Assembly (NCBI GenBank): GCA_018064425.1
Contig: JAGHVF010000026.1
Coordinates: 1-55,038 of the forward strand
From: Candidatus Colinaster equi
Lineage (GTDB): Bacteria > Bacillota > Clostridia > Lachnospirales > Lachnospiraceae
Reading direction: 5' to 3'
Length of the DNA: 55,038 nt
Shown: one piece after another, positions 54,385-55,038 of the stretch
Position numbering within the stretch: position 1 is the stretch's first letter
Layout of the letters: each line of letters starts with the position of its first letter
Notes under the pieces: model-generated
What the model was told of the DNA's origin: nothing
The model's database searches: none
What the model saw: only the letters and a program-made list of their open reading frames with translations
Position numbers and translations under genes: made by a program

Positions 54385-54470
54385 GCAGGGGTATCGAAGT
54401 GGTCATAACGAGGCGGTCTTGAAAACCGTTTGTCCGAGAGGGCACGTGGGTTCGAATCCCACCCCCTGCG
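54385..54470 (+). tRNA. tRNA-Ser(UGA) in the rRNA leader
   Basis: The acceptor stem GCAGGGG pairs with CCCCTGC, anticodon loop CTTGAAA gives UGA (reads UCA), the long variable arm GTCC-GAGA-GGGC marks a class II tRNA and the T arm is GTGGG-TTCGAAT-CCCAC. CCA is not encoded. It lies between the promoter and 16S, so it is released from the rRNA precursor. Confidence 0.97.
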
Positions 54471-54650
54471 CTATCAGATTTTATCTGATGTATGAACTTT
54501 GACAACTAAACAGCAATGCAACCCTGAAAGATTCCTACATCATTCAATACTGTCTCTGGTATAGAATGGTAAGAATAATTCAGAGAACCAAAACCTTTAT
54601 TGGTAAATTTAAGGATGAAAGCTAGTGTAAACTAGCCGGATTAAAACTTT

Positions 54651-55038
<388 letters not shown>

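Overview
The window is a low-GC Firmicute chromosome segment, most likely family Lachnospiraceae. This rests on the 5' part of a clostridial 16S rRNA gene at the right edge, the codon use, AGGAGG-type ribosome binding sites, a FeoA-FeoB fusion, and 7TM histidine kinase, UPF0735 ACT and SNF-family genes typical of gut clostridia. I could not assign a genus. No CRISPR array and no complete insertion sequence was seen.

Layout. 1-1151: the 3' part of an M13 metallopeptidase gene. 1439-1906: a membrane-anchored Xre regulator. 1987-7557 (minus strand): a self-contained fructose PTS operon, fruK-fruA-ptsH-ptsI-fruR, whose HPr keeps His15 but has Arg instead of the regulatory Ser46. 7560-8353: the fru control region, a frameshifted IS630 transposase remnant and a DUF3781 gene. 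8436-15291: an accessory biosynthetic locus with an A-T-C nonribosomal peptide synthetase, a MATE exporter, a six-helix membrane protein, a double-glycine-leader small peptide and a stand-alone condensation-like protein. 15407-19296: a DtxR-type metal regulator, a large hybrid histidine kinase and a nitroreductase. 19350-22313: a lipoprotein and a TIR-TM-propeller protein. 22328-22923: a roughly 600-bp non-coding, nearly complete palindrome between two convergent genes. 22924-25302 (minus): feoAB with a metal-box-like operator. 25485-29096: a two-kinase/LuxR response-regulator operon, followed by a small membrane protein and a 1958-residue secreted surface protein.

35426-45229 is mostly housekeeping: ilvE, a chemotaxis receptor, holA, a DUF1653 protein, a GT2 glycosyltransferase, glyA, a lipid kinase and a PAP2-like membrane protein. 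44783-49038 is a threonine/aspartate operon: ACT regulator, hom, an ApgM-like gene in the place of homoserine kinase, and lysC. Two tandem sodium-dependent (SNF) transporters follow.

52430-52750 holds no gene but looks like a roughly 320-nt structured RNA with its own very strong promoter and terminator. That promoter is almost the same, base for base, as the rRNA operon promoter at 54280-54308. A GH3 beta-N-acetylhexosaminidase gene separates the two. The rRNA operon carries a tRNA-Ser(UGA) in its leader before 16S.

The items most worth following up are the giant palindrome, the candidate RNA, the NRPS/double-glycine peptide locus, the HPr without Ser46, and several shared or paired operator-like motifs. 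All functional statements come from motif recognition by eye; no database search was run.
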